64,000 nucleotides of DNA from Streptomyces sp. CB03234 (GTDB taxonomy: Bacteria; Actinomycetota; Actinomycetes; Streptomycetales; Streptomycetaceae). A program made the translations under genes and the position numbers. The number at the start of each line of letters is the position of its first letter. The first letter of the stretch is position 1. The stretch lies in assembly GCF_001905885.1 (NCBI RefSeq), contig NZ_LIYH01000007.1, positions 310,001 to 374,000 on the forward strand, given 5' to 3'. The notes under the pieces were generated by a model that was not told the origin of the DNA, made no database searches, and saw only the letters and a list, made by a program, of their open reading frames with translations. Shown piece after piece: positions 38,899 through 47,210 of this stretch.

Positions 38899-39360
38899 AT
38901 GGCAGAGCCGAGGATCTTCACGTCCGCCGACGAGCTGCGCGCCGCGGTCGGCGAGCAGCTGGGGCACAGCGACTGGGTGGAGATCGAACAGAAGCGGATC
39001 GACCTGTTCGCCGAGGCCACCGGCGACCACCAGTGGATCCACGTGGACCCGGAGCGGGCCGCGGCCGGGCCGTTCGGGACGACCATCGCGCACGGGTACC
39101 TCACCCTGTCGCTGCTCCCGCTCCTCGTACCGCAGATCATGCGGGTCGAGGGCATGAAGATGGGCGTCAACTACGGGACGAACAAGGTCCGCTTTCCCGC
39201 CCCGGTGCCGGTCGGGTCGCGGCTGCGCGCGACCGCCGTCCTCAAGGACGTGGCGGACGCGGGCGGCGGCGTGCAGCTGACGGCCGTGGTGACGGTGGAG
39301 CGGGAGGGCGGCGACAAGCCGGTGTGCGTCGCCGAGTCGCTGTCCCGCTACTACTTCTGA
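38899..39360 (+). CDS. MaoC-family (R)-specific enoyl-CoA hydratase
   Basis: A 153-residue hot-dog-fold hydratase. The hydratase 2 catalytic motif is clear: DLFAEATGDHQWIHVDPERA with the active Asp and His, followed by PFGTTIAHGYLTLSLLPLL. NYGTNKVRFPAPVPVGSRLR closes the active-site side. It hydrates trans-2-enoyl-CoA to (R)-3-hydroxyacyl-CoA in the cytoplasm, for beta-oxidation or polyester supply. The last ten bases overlap the end of the convergent TetR gene. Its promoter carries the same 16-base operator as the TetR gene. Confidence 0.92.
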   Translation: MAEPRIFTSADELRAAVGEQLGHSDWVEIEQKRIDLFAEATGDHQWIHVDPERAAAGPFGTTIAHGYLTLSLLPLLVPQIMRVEGMKMGVNYGTNKVRFPAPVPVGSRLRATAVLKDVADAGGGVQLTAVVTVEREGGDKPVCVAESLSRYYF

Positions 39361-39992
39361 GCCCGCGCGGCCCCGGCGCCCACCATGCGCAGCACGAGGT
39401 CGGCGTAGAGCGCGCCGACCTCGTCGGGCGTCCGGCGCCCCCCGGTGCTGAACCAGCGGGCCACGTCGATGCAGAGCGAGAGCACGGCGAGGGTGGTGCC
39501 GGAGACGTCGGGGACGTCGAACTCCCCCGCCGCGACGCCCTCGTTGATGATGCGGCGCACCGCCGCGTCGCTCTTGCGGCGCAGCTCGAAGATCTCGGCG
39601 CGGTGCTCGTCGCTGAGCGACTCCAGTTCGTACTGGACCACGCGCGCGGTGGTGCGCCGGCCCGCGTGCCAGCGGACGAAGGAGCGTACGGCGTCGGCGA
39701 GCCGCTCGGTGGCGGTTCCGGGGCCGTCGGCGGCCGCCTGGAGGATCTCCAGCGCCTTCACATGGCCGATCCGGCTGATCCGGTGGAGGAGCTCTTCCTT
39801 GGTCTTGTAGTGGATGTAGAGCGCGGCCGGGCTCATCCCGGCCCGGCCCGCGATGTCGCGGGTGGTGGTGGCGTGGTAGCCGCGCTCGGCAAAGGCCTCG
39901 ACGGCGGCGACGAGCAGCCGCCTGGCCGCGTCAGGGGTCACCTCGTCCCATGGCGTGTCCTCGCCGCCGGCCGTTTCCTCCGCCGTGCTCAT
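39351..39992 (-). CDS. TetR-family regulator (acyl-CoA type)
   Basis: A 213-residue TetR protein. The helix-turn-helix is about residues 15-60 (LLVAAVEAFAERGYHATTTR, DIAGRAGMSPAALYIHYKTK), with a helical ligand domain (RTTARVVQYELESLSDEHRA; CIDVARWFSTGGRRTPDEVG). The chosen start is the ATG at 39992 with ggaagggg upstream; a longer version would translate an 18-base tandem repeat. It is convergent with the MaoC gene, and an identical 16-base operator lies before each. It probably represses both. Confidence 0.88.
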   Translation of the reverse strand: MSTAEETAGGEDTPWDEVTPDAARRLLVAAVEAFAERGYHATTTRDIAGRAGMSPAALYIHYKTKEELLHRISRIGHVKALEILQAAADGPGTATERLADAVRSFVRWHAGRRTTARVVQYELESLSDEHRAEIFELRRKSDAAVRRIINEGVAAGEFDVPDVSGTTLAVLSLCIDVARWFSTGGRRTPDEVGALYADLVLRMVGAGAARAQK

Positions 39993-40000
39993 CGTTCGCC

Positions 40001-40036
40001 CCTTCCGGTGTCCAAGGACCTTCCGGTGTCCAAGGA
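40001..40036. repeat. Perfect 18-bp tandem duplication
   Basis: ccttccggtgtccaagga occurs twice in direct succession in the leader of the TetR gene, between its candidate operator and start codon. It duplicates most of the ribosome-binding region and looks like recent slippage. Confidence 0.9.
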
Positions 40037-40055
40037 CGAACACCATACCCCGAAG

Positions 40056-40071
40056 TGAGCAAGCGCTTAGA
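40056..40071. promoter_or_regulatory. AAGCGCTT operator, site 2 (TetR gene)
   Basis: Exactly the same tgagcaagcgcttaga as at 38849-38864. It lies 64 bases upstream of the TetR start and covers the stop codon of the preceding membrane-protein gene. Confidence 0.7.
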
Positions 40072-40354
40072 GCTTCTGGAACGGGTCGTGTTCGGCGAGC
40101 AGCTTCTCCAGCCTGGCCTGGTCGACCCTGCTGACGATCTGCCCGGCCTCCTGCCGGTCGCGGACGACCTTGGCGAGGGTGAAGGCGGAGGTGGTGAGGT
40201 AGAGGACGGCGATGCCGAGGAAGGCGCGCACCCAGGCGTCGGTCTCCAGGTTGAAGATGCCGAGGGCCACCGCGCTCAGGGCGATCGCGAAGGAGGCCAC
40301 GGCCTGGCCGTAGTAGGCGGCCGTGTTCTGCTGCTTGACCGGTGTGTCACTCAT
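40067..40354 (-). CDS. YiaA/YiaB-family inner-membrane protein
   Basis: A 95-residue membrane protein starting MSDTPVKQQNTAAYYGQAVA. Two hydrophobic helices (about 14-34, VASFAIALSAVALGIFNLET region; 40-62, VRAFLGIAVLYLTTSAFTLA) and a charged C-terminus (KVVRDRQEAGQIVSRVDQAR) match YiaA/YiaB small membrane proteins of unknown function. The upstream start at 40390 would add 12 basic residues and is less likely. The gene's stop overlaps the operator of the next gene. Confidence 0.82.
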   Translation of the reverse strand: MSDTPVKQQNTAAYYGQAVASFAIALSAVALGIFNLETDAWVRAFLGIAVLYLTTSAFTLAKVVRDRQEAGQIVSRVDQARLEKLLAEHDPFQKL

Positions 40355-40413
40355 GCCGGAAAGGATGCGCGGCCGCGGCGCGACCCGCATCCGTCCCCGT
40401 ACTCATGCCGTAC

Positions 40414-41565
40414 TCAGAACGCGGAGACCCCCGTCAGCGCGCGGCCGATGATGAGCTTCTGTATCTGGCTGGTGCCTTCGTAGAGGGTCATCACGCGTGC
40501 GTCGCGCAGCAGTTTGCCGACCGGGTACTCGTCGATGTAGCCGTAACCGCCGAAGACCTGGAGGGCGTTGTTGGCGGAGCGTACGGCGGCCTCGGAGGCG
40601 AACAGCTTGGCCTTGGAGGCGGCCGTGGCGAACTCCCGGCCCCGGTCGACGAGGTCGGCGACCCGCCAGGTCAGCAGCCTCGCCGCGTCGACGTCGACGG
40701 AGATGTCGCTGATCAGTTCCTGCACGAGCTGGTACGAGGCGATGGGCTTGCCGAACTGCTCGCGCTCGCCCGCGTACCGCACGGCGGCGTCCAGTGCGGC
40801 CTGGGCGATGCCGACGCAGCCGGCGGCGACCGACATGCGGCCCTTGGCGAGCGCGGACATGGCGATGGAGAAGCCCTTGCCCTCCGGGCCCATGAGCGCG
40901 GAGGCGGGCACCCGTACGTCCTGGAGGACCAGCTCGGCGGTGGCCTGGCCACGCAGGCCGAGCTTGCCGTGGATGGTGCGGCGGGTGAGGCCGGGCGTGT
41001 CGGTGGGGACGAGGAAGGCGGAGACGCCCCGGTGGCCGGGGGTCTCATTGGTGCGGGCGAAGAGGAGCACCACATCGGCCCAGGTGCCGTTGGTGATGAA
41101 CATCTTGGTGCCGTTGATGACGTAGTCGCCGCCGTCGCGCACGGCGCGGGTGGTGAGGTTCCCGGCGTCGGAGCCGGTGCCGGGCTCGGTGAGGCCGAAA
41201 CAGCCGATCGCGTCACCGGCGGTGAGGCGGGGCAGCCAGTGGTGCTTCTGCTCCTCGTCGCCCCAGGCGGCGATGGTCTTGGCGACCAGGCCGAGCGAGA
41301 CGGACACGATGCCGCGCACGGACGAGTCGCCGCGCCCCAGCTCCTCGGTGACCAGGCAGTACGCGAGGTGGTCGCCGCCGGAGCCGCCGTACTCCTCGGG
41401 GATGGTGAGGCCGAGGAATCCGAGCGCGCCGAGCTTCTTGACGATCGACTTGTCGACGTTCTCGGCACGGTCCCACTCGACGACGTGCGGGGCGATCTCG
41501 CGCTGGACGAAGTCCTCGGCGAGCTGCCTGACGGCTGCCTGCTCCTCGCTCGGTTCCAGGTTCAT
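40414..41565 (-). CDS. Acyl-CoA dehydrogenase
   Basis: A 383-residue flavoenzyme. CFGLTEPGTGSDAGNLTTRA and VINGTKMFITNGTWADVVLL are the two family signatures. REQFGKPIASYQLVQELISD, LQVFGGYGYIDEYPVGKLLR and YEGTSQIQKLIIGR (catalytic Glu in YEGTS) are conserved. It introduces the alpha,beta double bond into an acyl-CoA and passes electrons to ETF. The pattern is that of short- or medium-chain and branched-chain enzymes. It is divergent from a TetR gene, with a 17-base dyad between them that recurs before the aldehyde dehydrogenase. Confidence 0.94.
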   Translation of the reverse strand: MNLEPSEEQAAVRQLAEDFVQREIAPHVVEWDRAENVDKSIVKKLGALGFLGLTIPEEYGGSGGDHLAYCLVTEELGRGDSSVRGIVSVSLGLVAKTIAAWGDEEQKHHWLPRLTAGDAIGCFGLTEPGTGSDAGNLTTRAVRDGGDYVINGTKMFITNGTWADVVLLFARTNETPGHRGVSAFLVPTDTPGLTRRTIHGKLGLRGQATAELVLQDVRVPASALMGPEGKGFSIAMSALAKGRMSVAAGCVGIAQAALDAAVRYAGEREQFGKPIASYQLVQELISDISVDVDAARLLTWRVADLVDRGREFATAASKAKLFASEAAVRSANNALQVFGGYGYIDEYPVGKLLRDARVMTLYEGTSQIQKLIIGRALTGVSAF

Positions 41566-41583
41566 ACGCGGACACCCCACTTT

Positions 41584-41600
41584 AACTATCACTGCTAGTT
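41584..41600. promoter_or_regulatory. AACTA-N7-TAGTT operator, site 1 (ACAD/TetR)
   Basis: aactatcactgctagtt is an inverted repeat in the 62-base gap between the acyl-CoA dehydrogenase and TetR starts. Its twin is at 46567-46583, and 13 of the 17 positions agree. Confidence 0.7.
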
Positions 41601-41627
41601 TCTTTGGTCAGGCCTACTATGTGCCGC

Positions 41628-42356
41628 ATGGCCCGACCGCGCAAGCCCCTCCTCAGCCGAGACCGCATCGTCGCCACGGCCGGTGCCCTGGTGGACGCGG
41701 AGGGGCTGGAGGCCGTCTCGACCCGGCGCCTCGCGGCGGAACTGGGCGTCAGCGGGCCGTCGCTCTACAACCACTTCCGCACGAAGGACGAGATCCTGGA
41801 GGCGGTGGCGGACTCGGTGAGCGCCAAGGTCGACCTGTCGATGTTCGAGGAGGACGACGGCCGCGACTGGCGCACGGCGCTGCACGACTGGGCCGTCTCC
41901 TACCGCGCGGCCCTCACCGACCACCCCAACATCGTCCCGGTCCTCGCCCGCGGCCCCGGCCGCCGCCCGGCCGGCCTGCGCGTCGCCGACGCCGTCTTCG
42001 GCGCGATGGTCCGCGCGGGCTGGCCCCCGGCGCAGGCCACCCACATCGGCGCGCTGATGCGCTACTTCATCACGGGCTCGGCGCTCGGCTCCTTCGCGCG
42101 CGGCTTCGTCGACGACGAGACGGCGTACGACCCGGCCGACTACCCGCACCTGGGCCAGGCGCACCTGCTCGCCGAGCGGCAGGAGGAAGTCGACGAGGGC
42201 GCCTTCGAGACGGGCCTGCGGGCGCTGCTGGACGGGCTGACGGCGCAGTACGAGGCCGTACGGGACCGGAATGTACGTGACCGGGGCGTACGTGACCAGG
42301 GTGCACGTGACCGGCGTGTACGTGACCGGGGCGGTTCGGCGCCGGCCGAGGCGTAG
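41628..42356 (+). CDS. TetR-family regulator with TetR_C domain
   Basis: A 242-residue regulator. The DNA-binding part (residues 1-60, LLSRDRIVATAGALVDAEGL, RRLAAELGVSGPSLYNHFRT) precedes a TetR_C-type ligand domain (about 80-210; HDWAVSYRAALTDHPNIVPV, IGALMRYFITGSALGSFARG). The C-terminus ends in five VRDRG-like repeats from a 15-base tandem repeat, and this tail is unusual. The start is the ATG of MARPRKPLLS. A dyad at 41584-41600 lies upstream and again before the aldehyde dehydrogenase, so it probably represses both along with the divergent acyl-CoA dehydrogenase. Confidence 0.88.
   Translation: MARPRKPLLSRDRIVATAGALVDAEGLEAVSTRRLAAELGVSGPSLYNHFRTKDEILEAVADSVSAKVDLSMFEEDDGRDWRTALHDWAVSYRAALTDHPNIVPVLARGPGRRPAGLRVADAVFGAMVRAGWPPAQATHIGALMRYFITGSALGSFARGFVDDETAYDPADYPHLGQAHLLAERQEEVDEGAFETGLRALLDGLTAQYEAVRDRNVRDRGVRDQGARDRRVRDRGGSAPAEA
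42258..42332 (+). repeat. Five 15-bp tandem repeats at the 3' end of the TetR gene
   Basis: Five direct units of the form gtacgtgaccggggc encode VRDRN/G repeats. They lengthen the C-terminus without shifting the frame. Confidence 0.85.
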
Positions 42357-42439
42357 AGCCCGGCGGGTGCGGTGGTCCCGCGCTCCCGGCCGCGGCGGCG
42401 GACGGCGGCCGCGGACGGCGGCCGGGAGCGGCGTACCCG

Positions 42440-43774
42440 TCAGTGGGAAGCGGCCCGTGCCGCCCGGGAGGCCAGGATCCTGATGGAGACCAGGGCGATC
42501 ACGGCGAGGCCCATGATGTAGCCGGAGACGGCCATCGACGTGCCGGTGGCCTCCAGCAGCAGCACCATCACGAACGGCGCCAGGCCGCCGCCGAACACGG
42601 CCGCGATCTGGTAGCCGAGCGAGGCCCCGGTGTAGCGCATCTCCGCCGTGAACAGCTCGGCGAACAGCGCCGCCTGCGGCCCGTACATGATGCTGAGGAA
42701 GCAGCTGGTGACGAACGTGCCGACGGCCAGCCACAGCAGCGACCTGGTGTCGATGAGCAGGAACAGCGGCACCGCCCACACCAGCAGTCCGACCGCGCCC
42801 AGCGTGTAGATGCGCAGCCGCCCGATGCGGTCGGACAGGGCCGCGGCGGCCGGGATCAGCACCAGCTGGGTGAGGCTCACACAGAGCGAGACGGTGAGGA
42901 CCGCGCCGCGCTTCATGTCGAGCTCGCGGGTCGCGTAGTCGAGCACGCCGGTGATGATGATGTAGAACGTCGCGGTGTTGACGGCGAAGGATCCGCCGGC
43001 CAGGAAGACCGTGCCCAGGTGGCTGCGCAGGATGGTCCGCAGCGGCGAGCGCTTCGCGGTCTTCTCCTGCTCGGCCAGGGCCCGTTCGGCCTCCTTGAAC
43101 GCCGGGGTCTCCTCCACGCGCGCGTGGATGTACCAGGCGAGGCCGAGGACGAGGAAGCCGACGAGGAACGGCACCCGCCATCCCCAGCCGGCGAACTGCG
43201 CGTCGCTGGTGAAGGCCCCGGCGACCAGGAACACGGTGTTGGCGGTCACCACGCCGATCGGGACGCCGAGCTGGACGAGGCTGCCGTACAGGCCCCGCTT
43301 GCCCTCGGGGGCGTACTCGGTCGCCATGAGCATCGCGCCGCCCCACTGGGCGCCGACGGCGATGCCCTGGAGGACGCGGAAGAGGACGAGCAGCACCGGA
43401 GCGGCGATGCCGATCGTCTCGTACGTGGGGAGCAGGCCGATACCGGCGGTGGCGAGGCCCATCAGGGTGAGCGCGAGGACGAGCATGGGCTTGCGGCCCC
43501 GTTTGTCGCCGAAATGGCCGGCGATGATCCCGCCGACGGGCCGGGCGAGGAACCCGACGGCGAAGGTGGCGAAGGCGGCGAGGACACCGGCGGACGAGCT
43601 GCCCGCCGGGAAGTAGAGGTCGCCGAGGACGAGAGCCGCGGCGATACCGAAGACGAAGTAGTCGTACCACTCGACGGCCGAGGCGAGCGCGGCCGCGGTG
43701 GCCACCCTGCGCCGGTTCCGGGTGCTGGGGGCGGAGGCGGTGGAAGGGGGAGGGGGAGGGGGTGCCGTGTCCAT
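42440..43774 (-). CDS. MHS-family major facilitator transporter
   Basis: A 444-residue twelve-helix membrane symporter. ASAVEWYDYFVFGIAAALVL in helix 1, PVGGIIAGHFGDKRGRKPML between helices 2 and 3, LLVLFRVLQGIAVGAQWGGA in helix 4, and MLMATEYAPEGKRG are the metabolite:H+ symporter (MHS) signatures of proline/betaine, shikimate, alpha-ketoglutarate and citrate-type carriers. It likely imports an organic acid. The ATG at 43774, with ggag about ten bases upstream, is preferred over the GTG three codons earlier. A TACCGAC-type operator lies upstream, linking it to the acyl-CoA regulon. Confidence 0.9.
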   Translation of the reverse strand: MDTAPPPPPPSTASAPSTRNRRRVATAAALASAVEWYDYFVFGIAAALVLGDLYFPAGSSSAGVLAAFATFAVGFLARPVGGIIAGHFGDKRGRKPMLVLALTLMGLATAGIGLLPTYETIGIAAPVLLVLFRVLQGIAVGAQWGGAMLMATEYAPEGKRGLYGSLVQLGVPIGVVTANTVFLVAGAFTSDAQFAGWGWRVPFLVGFLVLGLAWYIHARVEETPAFKEAERALAEQEKTAKRSPLRTILRSHLGTVFLAGGSFAVNTATFYIIITGVLDYATRELDMKRGAVLTVSLCVSLTQLVLIPAAAALSDRIGRLRIYTLGAVGLLVWAVPLFLLIDTRSLLWLAVGTFVTSCFLSIMYGPQAALFAELFTAEMRYTGASLGYQIAAVFGGGLAPFVMVLLLEATGTSMAVSGYIMGLAVIALVSIRILASRAARAASH

Positions 43775-43838
43775 GCGGTGCACACTCCGTTTTGGGTGCG
43801 GGGGACGAAAGGGGGGCGGCGCCGTGAATTGCGGGGAC

Positions 43839-43858
43839 CGTACCGACCAGCCGGTACG
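43839..43858. promoter_or_regulatory. TACCGAC-type operator, site 3 (MHS transporter)
   Basis: cgtaccgaccagccggtacg is an imperfect 20-base dyad (nine-base arms with one mismatch) 65 bases upstream of the transporter start. Its reverse complement is close to site 1. Confidence 0.65.
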
Positions 43859-43956
43859 GTGGTCAACGGGTGAGAAGGCAACGGTTCCGCTTCGGTCCCG
43901 GCCACCGTCCCCGTACGGCGTCCCGGACGGCGTCCCGTACGGCCCCGGGCAGCACG

Positions 43957-43989
43957 AACACCCCGGCCGCGGGCAGCGGCCGGGGTGTT
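43957..43989 (-). terminator. Terminator of the ALDH-ADH operon
   Basis: A perfect 14-base stem (aacaccccggccgc and its complement) with a five-base loop lies about 20 bases beyond the alcohol dehydrogenase stop. Confidence 0.85.
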
Positions 43990-44009
43990 GGCGGGGCGGG
44001 CGCGAAGGG

Positions 44010-45089
44010 CTAGAAGACGACCAGGGCGCGTCCGCCCTTGCCCGCGATCATGTTGTCGAAGGCCGCCGGGATGCCCTCCAGCCCGATCCGCTCGGTGACC
44101 AGCGCGCCCAGGTCGAGGCGCCCGGCGCGGATGTGCCCGGCGAGGACGGGGAGGTCCTCGGCGGGGTTGGAGTTGCCGTACACGCAGCCGGAGAGCGTGC
44201 GGCCCCAGTGGAAGATCTCCAGGGCGTTGAACGTCACCTGCTGGTCCTTGCCGCCGATGCCGACGACCGTGGTGCGGCCCCCGCGCCGGGTGGAGTCCCA
44301 GGCGGTACGGATGGTGGCGGCGCGGCCGACGCACTCGACGGCCACGTCGGCGCCCTGGCCGCCGGTGAGCTTGCGCACCTCCCTGGCGGTGGTGTCGGAG
44401 GCCACGACGTACTCGGTGGCGCCGGCCTGCCGGGCGAGTGCCTCCTTCTCCGGGGACACGTCCACCGCGATGATCGTCCCCGCGCCCGCGATCCGGGCGG
44501 CCTGGAGGGTGGCCAGGCCCACCCCGCCGACGCCGAACACGACGACCGACTCGCCCTCGCGCACGCGCGCGGAGTGGTGGATCGCCCCGTACCCGGTGAG
44601 GGCGGCACAGCCCAGCAGGGCGGCGTCGGTGAGCGGGACGCCGTCGGGAACGGGCAGCACGCAGTTGGCGGCGACGACGGTCTCCTCGGCGAACGCGGCG
44701 ACGTTCAGGCCCGGGTGGAGTTCCGTGCCGTCCTCGGTGACGGCGTAGACGGCGCCCGCGCCGGTGAGGGCGTCGGCGCACAGCCACACCTCACCGAGCG
44801 TGCAGGGGTGGCACGAACCGCAGGACGGCGCCCAGTTGAGGACGACGCCGTCGCCGGGGGCGACATGGGTGACGCCCTCTCCGACGGCGAGCACGGTCCC
44901 GGCGCCCTCGTGGCCCAGGACGGCGGGGACGGGCACCCGCATGGTGCCGTTGGACAGGGACAGGTCGGAGTGGCAGACACCGGCGGCGGCGAGGCGGACC
45001 CTCACCTGGCCGGGGCCGGGCTCCGGGAGTTCGATGCCGGTGATCTCCAGAGGAGCACCTATGGCGGGCAGGACGGCGGCGCGGACCAC
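44010..45089 (-). CDS. Zinc-dependent alcohol dehydrogenase (class III-like MDR)
   Basis: A 359-residue medium-chain dehydrogenase. Catalytic zinc ligands are AGVCHSDLSL and LGHEGAGTVL. The four-cysteine structural zinc loop is SCGSCHPCTLGEVWLC, and the NAD fold is VVVFGVGGVGLATLQAARIA. GCAALTGYGAIHHSARV lies between. It ends ALVVF, like class III enzymes, but lacks the full set of mycothiol-enzyme residues seen in mscR. It is the second gene after the aldehyde dehydrogenase (28-base gap), so an alcohol-to-acid pathway is likely. Confidence 0.92.
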   Translation of the reverse strand: MVRAAVLPAIGAPLEITGIELPEPGPGQVRVRLAAAGVCHSDLSLSNGTMRVPVPAVLGHEGAGTVLAVGEGVTHVAPGDGVVLNWAPSCGSCHPCTLGEVWLCADALTGAGAVYAVTEDGTELHPGLNVAAFAEETVVAANCVLPVPDGVPLTDAALLGCAALTGYGAIHHSARVREGESVVVFGVGGVGLATLQAARIAGAGTIIAVDVSPEKEALARQAGATEYVVASDTTAREVRKLTGGQGADVAVECVGRAATIRTAWDSTRRGGRTTVVGIGGKDQQVTFNALEIFHWGRTLSGCVYGNSNPAEDLPVLAGHIRAGRLDLGALVTERIGLEGIPAAFDNMIAGKGGRALVVF

Positions 45090-45117
45090 GATCGTTTTCT
45101 CCCGGTATGAGAACTGG

Positions 45118-46512
45118 TCAGAACTGGAGGGACTTGGTCTGGAGGTACTCGGCGAGGCCGTGCGCGCCCAGCTCGCGCCCGACGCCCGACTCCTTGTAGC
45201 CGCCGAAGGGGGCGAGCGGGTTGAACCGGCCGCCGTTGATGTCGACCTGGCCCGCCTCCATGCGGCGCGCGAAGGCGACGGCTTCCGCCTCGTCGCCGGC
45301 CCACACGGCGCCGGCGAGGCCGTACACCGTGCCGTTGGCGATGCGCAGGGCGTCGTCCTCGTCCTCGTACTTCAGGAACGAGACGACCGGGCCGAAGATC
45401 TCCTCCTGGGCGATGGTCATCTCGGGTGTGACGTCCGCGAAGATCGTCGGGCTGACGTAGTAGCCGCGGTCGAGGGGCGCGTCGGTGCCGCCCACGACGA
45501 GCCGGGCGCCCTCCTCGACGCCCTTCTCGATGTAACCGCGCACGCGCTCCAGCTGCTTGGCGTTGACCATGGGTCCGATCCGGTCGCCCGGGGTGTACTT
45601 GGCGACGGCCTGGGCGGCGATCGCCACGGCCTCGTCGTACTGGTCCTTGTGCACCAGCACCCGGGTCAGGGCGCTGCACCGCTGGCCGGAGTTGGACAGG
45701 GCGTTGGCGAGGCCGGTCTGGACCGCCTTGGCCAGGTCGGCGGAGGGCAGGACGACGTTGGCGGACTTGCCGCCGAGTTCCAGGGCGACCCGTTTGACGG
45801 CCCCGCCCGCGAGCGCGCCGATCCGCTTGCCGACGGCGGTGGAACCGGTGAAGGAGACCAGGTCCACGTCCTCGTGCTCGGCCAGCGCCTGGCCCGCGAC
45901 CGGCCCGAGGCCGGTGACGAGGTTGAAGACTCCGGCGGGCAGTCCCGCCTCGTCCACGGCCTCGGCGAAGAGCTGCGCGGTCAGCGGGGTGTCCTCGGCG
46001 GGCTTGAGGACCACGGTGCAGCCGGCGGCCAAGGCGGGAGCCACCTTGGCAACGACCTGGTGCAGCGGGTAGTTCCAGGGCGTGATCGCGCCCACGACCC
46101 CGACCGGTTCGAGCAGGACCGTGGAGTTGCCCACCTTCTCCTGGAACGGGTAGGAGGCCGCCATCTCCGCGTACGTGCCGGTGATCAGCACCGGCAGTCC
46201 GGCGTGCACCTGCTGGGCGAACTGCGCCGGGGCGCCCAGCTCCGCCGTCACCGTCCCGGCGATCTCCTCCAGGCGCGCGGCGAGCACGTCCCGCAGGGCG
46301 GCGAGCCGCGCGGCCCGCTCGGCGGGCGGGGTGGCCGCCCACGCCGGGAAGGCCGCGCGGGCGGCCCGGACCGCGGCGTCCACGTCCTCGGCCGTGCCGG
46401 CCGGGACGTGGGCGATGACCTGCTCGTCGGCCGGGTTCACCACCGCGATGGTGTCGGTGCCGACGGCGGGCCGCCACGCGCCGCCGATGTACATCCCGTC
46501 ATGGGCCTTCAT
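45118..46512 (-). CDS. Aldehyde dehydrogenase
   Basis: A 464-residue NAD(P)-dependent enzyme. PWNYPLHQVVAKVAPALAAG (cofactor/substrate channel), FTGSTAVGKRIGALAGGAVK, the catalytic glutamate in VALELGGKSANVVL, the catalytic cysteine in NSGQRCSALTRVLV and the hinge QEEIFGPVVSFLKYED are intact. It oxidises an aldehyde to a carboxylic acid in the cytoplasm. The aaggagaag ribosome binding site fixes the ATG at 46512. It leads the ALDH-ADH operon, and the AACTA-N7-TAGTT dyad lies 55 bases upstream of the start. Confidence 0.94.
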   Translation of the reverse strand: MKAHDGMYIGGAWRPAVGTDTIAVVNPADEQVIAHVPAGTAEDVDAAVRAARAAFPAWAATPPAERAARLAALRDVLAARLEEIAGTVTAELGAPAQFAQQVHAGLPVLITGTYAEMAASYPFQEKVGNSTVLLEPVGVVGAITPWNYPLHQVVAKVAPALAAGCTVVLKPAEDTPLTAQLFAEAVDEAGLPAGVFNLVTGLGPVAGQALAEHEDVDLVSFTGSTAVGKRIGALAGGAVKRVALELGGKSANVVLPSADLAKAVQTGLANALSNSGQRCSALTRVLVHKDQYDEAVAIAAQAVAKYTPGDRIGPMVNAKQLERVRGYIEKGVEEGARLVVGGTDAPLDRGYYVSPTIFADVTPEMTIAQEEIFGPVVSFLKYEDEDDALRIANGTVYGLAGAVWAGDEAEAVAFARRMEAGQVDINGGRFNPLAPFGGYKESGVGRELGAHGLAEYLQTKSLQF

Positions 46513-46566
46513 CCGCTTCTCCTTCGCCGGCGTTCCGGACGTGACTCCTCGGTCGTCCACAACCCA

Positions 46567-46583
46567 AACTAGCGGTGGTAGTT
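46567..46583. promoter_or_regulatory. AACTA-N7-TAGTT operator, site 2 (ALDH-ADH operon)
   Basis: aactagcggtggtagtt lies upstream of the aldehyde dehydrogenase. It matches 41584-41600 at both five-base arms and the internal C and TG positions. Confidence 0.7.
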
Positions 46584-46620
46584 TTCTGGCGCCAGGGGCT
46601 GCGGGGCCGACCACATCACA

Positions 46621-47088
46621 TCAGAAGTCCGCCGTGGTCCTTTCGTCGAGGCGGGCCACGGACTCCTGGCCGAAGGCGCGCTCATAGGCGTCACGGATCC
46701 GCTCGATCCTCGGGTCGCGGGCCTTCGCCTCCGCCGCCGGGTACAGCAGGATCAGCTCGTACGAGCGCTCCCGCTCGATCCTCCCGCTCGCGTCCCGCCA
46801 CTGCCCACGGCCCTCCTGCACGGTCAGCCCCTCCGGGAAGGCGGGCGTGACCTCCCGGTCGATGAACGCCGTGAACTGCTGGTCCGTGACGTCCGGGCCG
46901 CCGTCGGGCCGCTCGGTCCCGAAGAACAGCCGCGTCTCCACATAGGCCGTGCCCCGGGAGGTGGCGGCTCCGGCGGTATCACCGGCCCGGTCGCCGAAGG
47001 TCGCGTACGCGGCGGGGGCACCGGCCGCGAGCAGGACGGTCGCCGTGGTGACGGCCAGGCGGGAGCGGGTGGTGGACAGGATCGGCAT
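46621..47088 (-). CDS. DUF3574 exported protein
   Basis: A 155-residue secreted protein. A signal peptide (RLAVTTATVLLAAGAPAAYA) is followed by YVETRLFFGTERPDGGPDVT, the DUF3574 signature, and QQFTAFIDREVTPAFPEGLT, QGRGQWRDASGRIERERSYE and a C-terminal helix with IERIRDAYERAFGQESVARL. The family has no known function and is common in proteobacteria and actinobacteria. It stands alone with no strong Shine-Dalgarno; the ATG at 47088 gives a normal signal peptide. Confidence 0.82.
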   Translation of the reverse strand: MPILSTTRSRLAVTTATVLLAAGAPAAYATFGDRAGDTAGAATSRGTAYVETRLFFGTERPDGGPDVTDQQFTAFIDREVTPAFPEGLTVQEGRGQWRDASGRIERERSYELILLYPAAEAKARDPRIERIRDAYERAFGQESVARLDERTTADF

Positions 47089-47210
47089 GGCGTATGAGCC
47101 CTTTCGGCGCGCGGGTGCGTGAGCGACGGCCACTCTGGCAGTCCGCCGCCGCCCGGTCCGGCCGAAACACCGGATTCGGCCGGATCCGGGCGGCGGTTGC
47201 GGTCAGGAGG

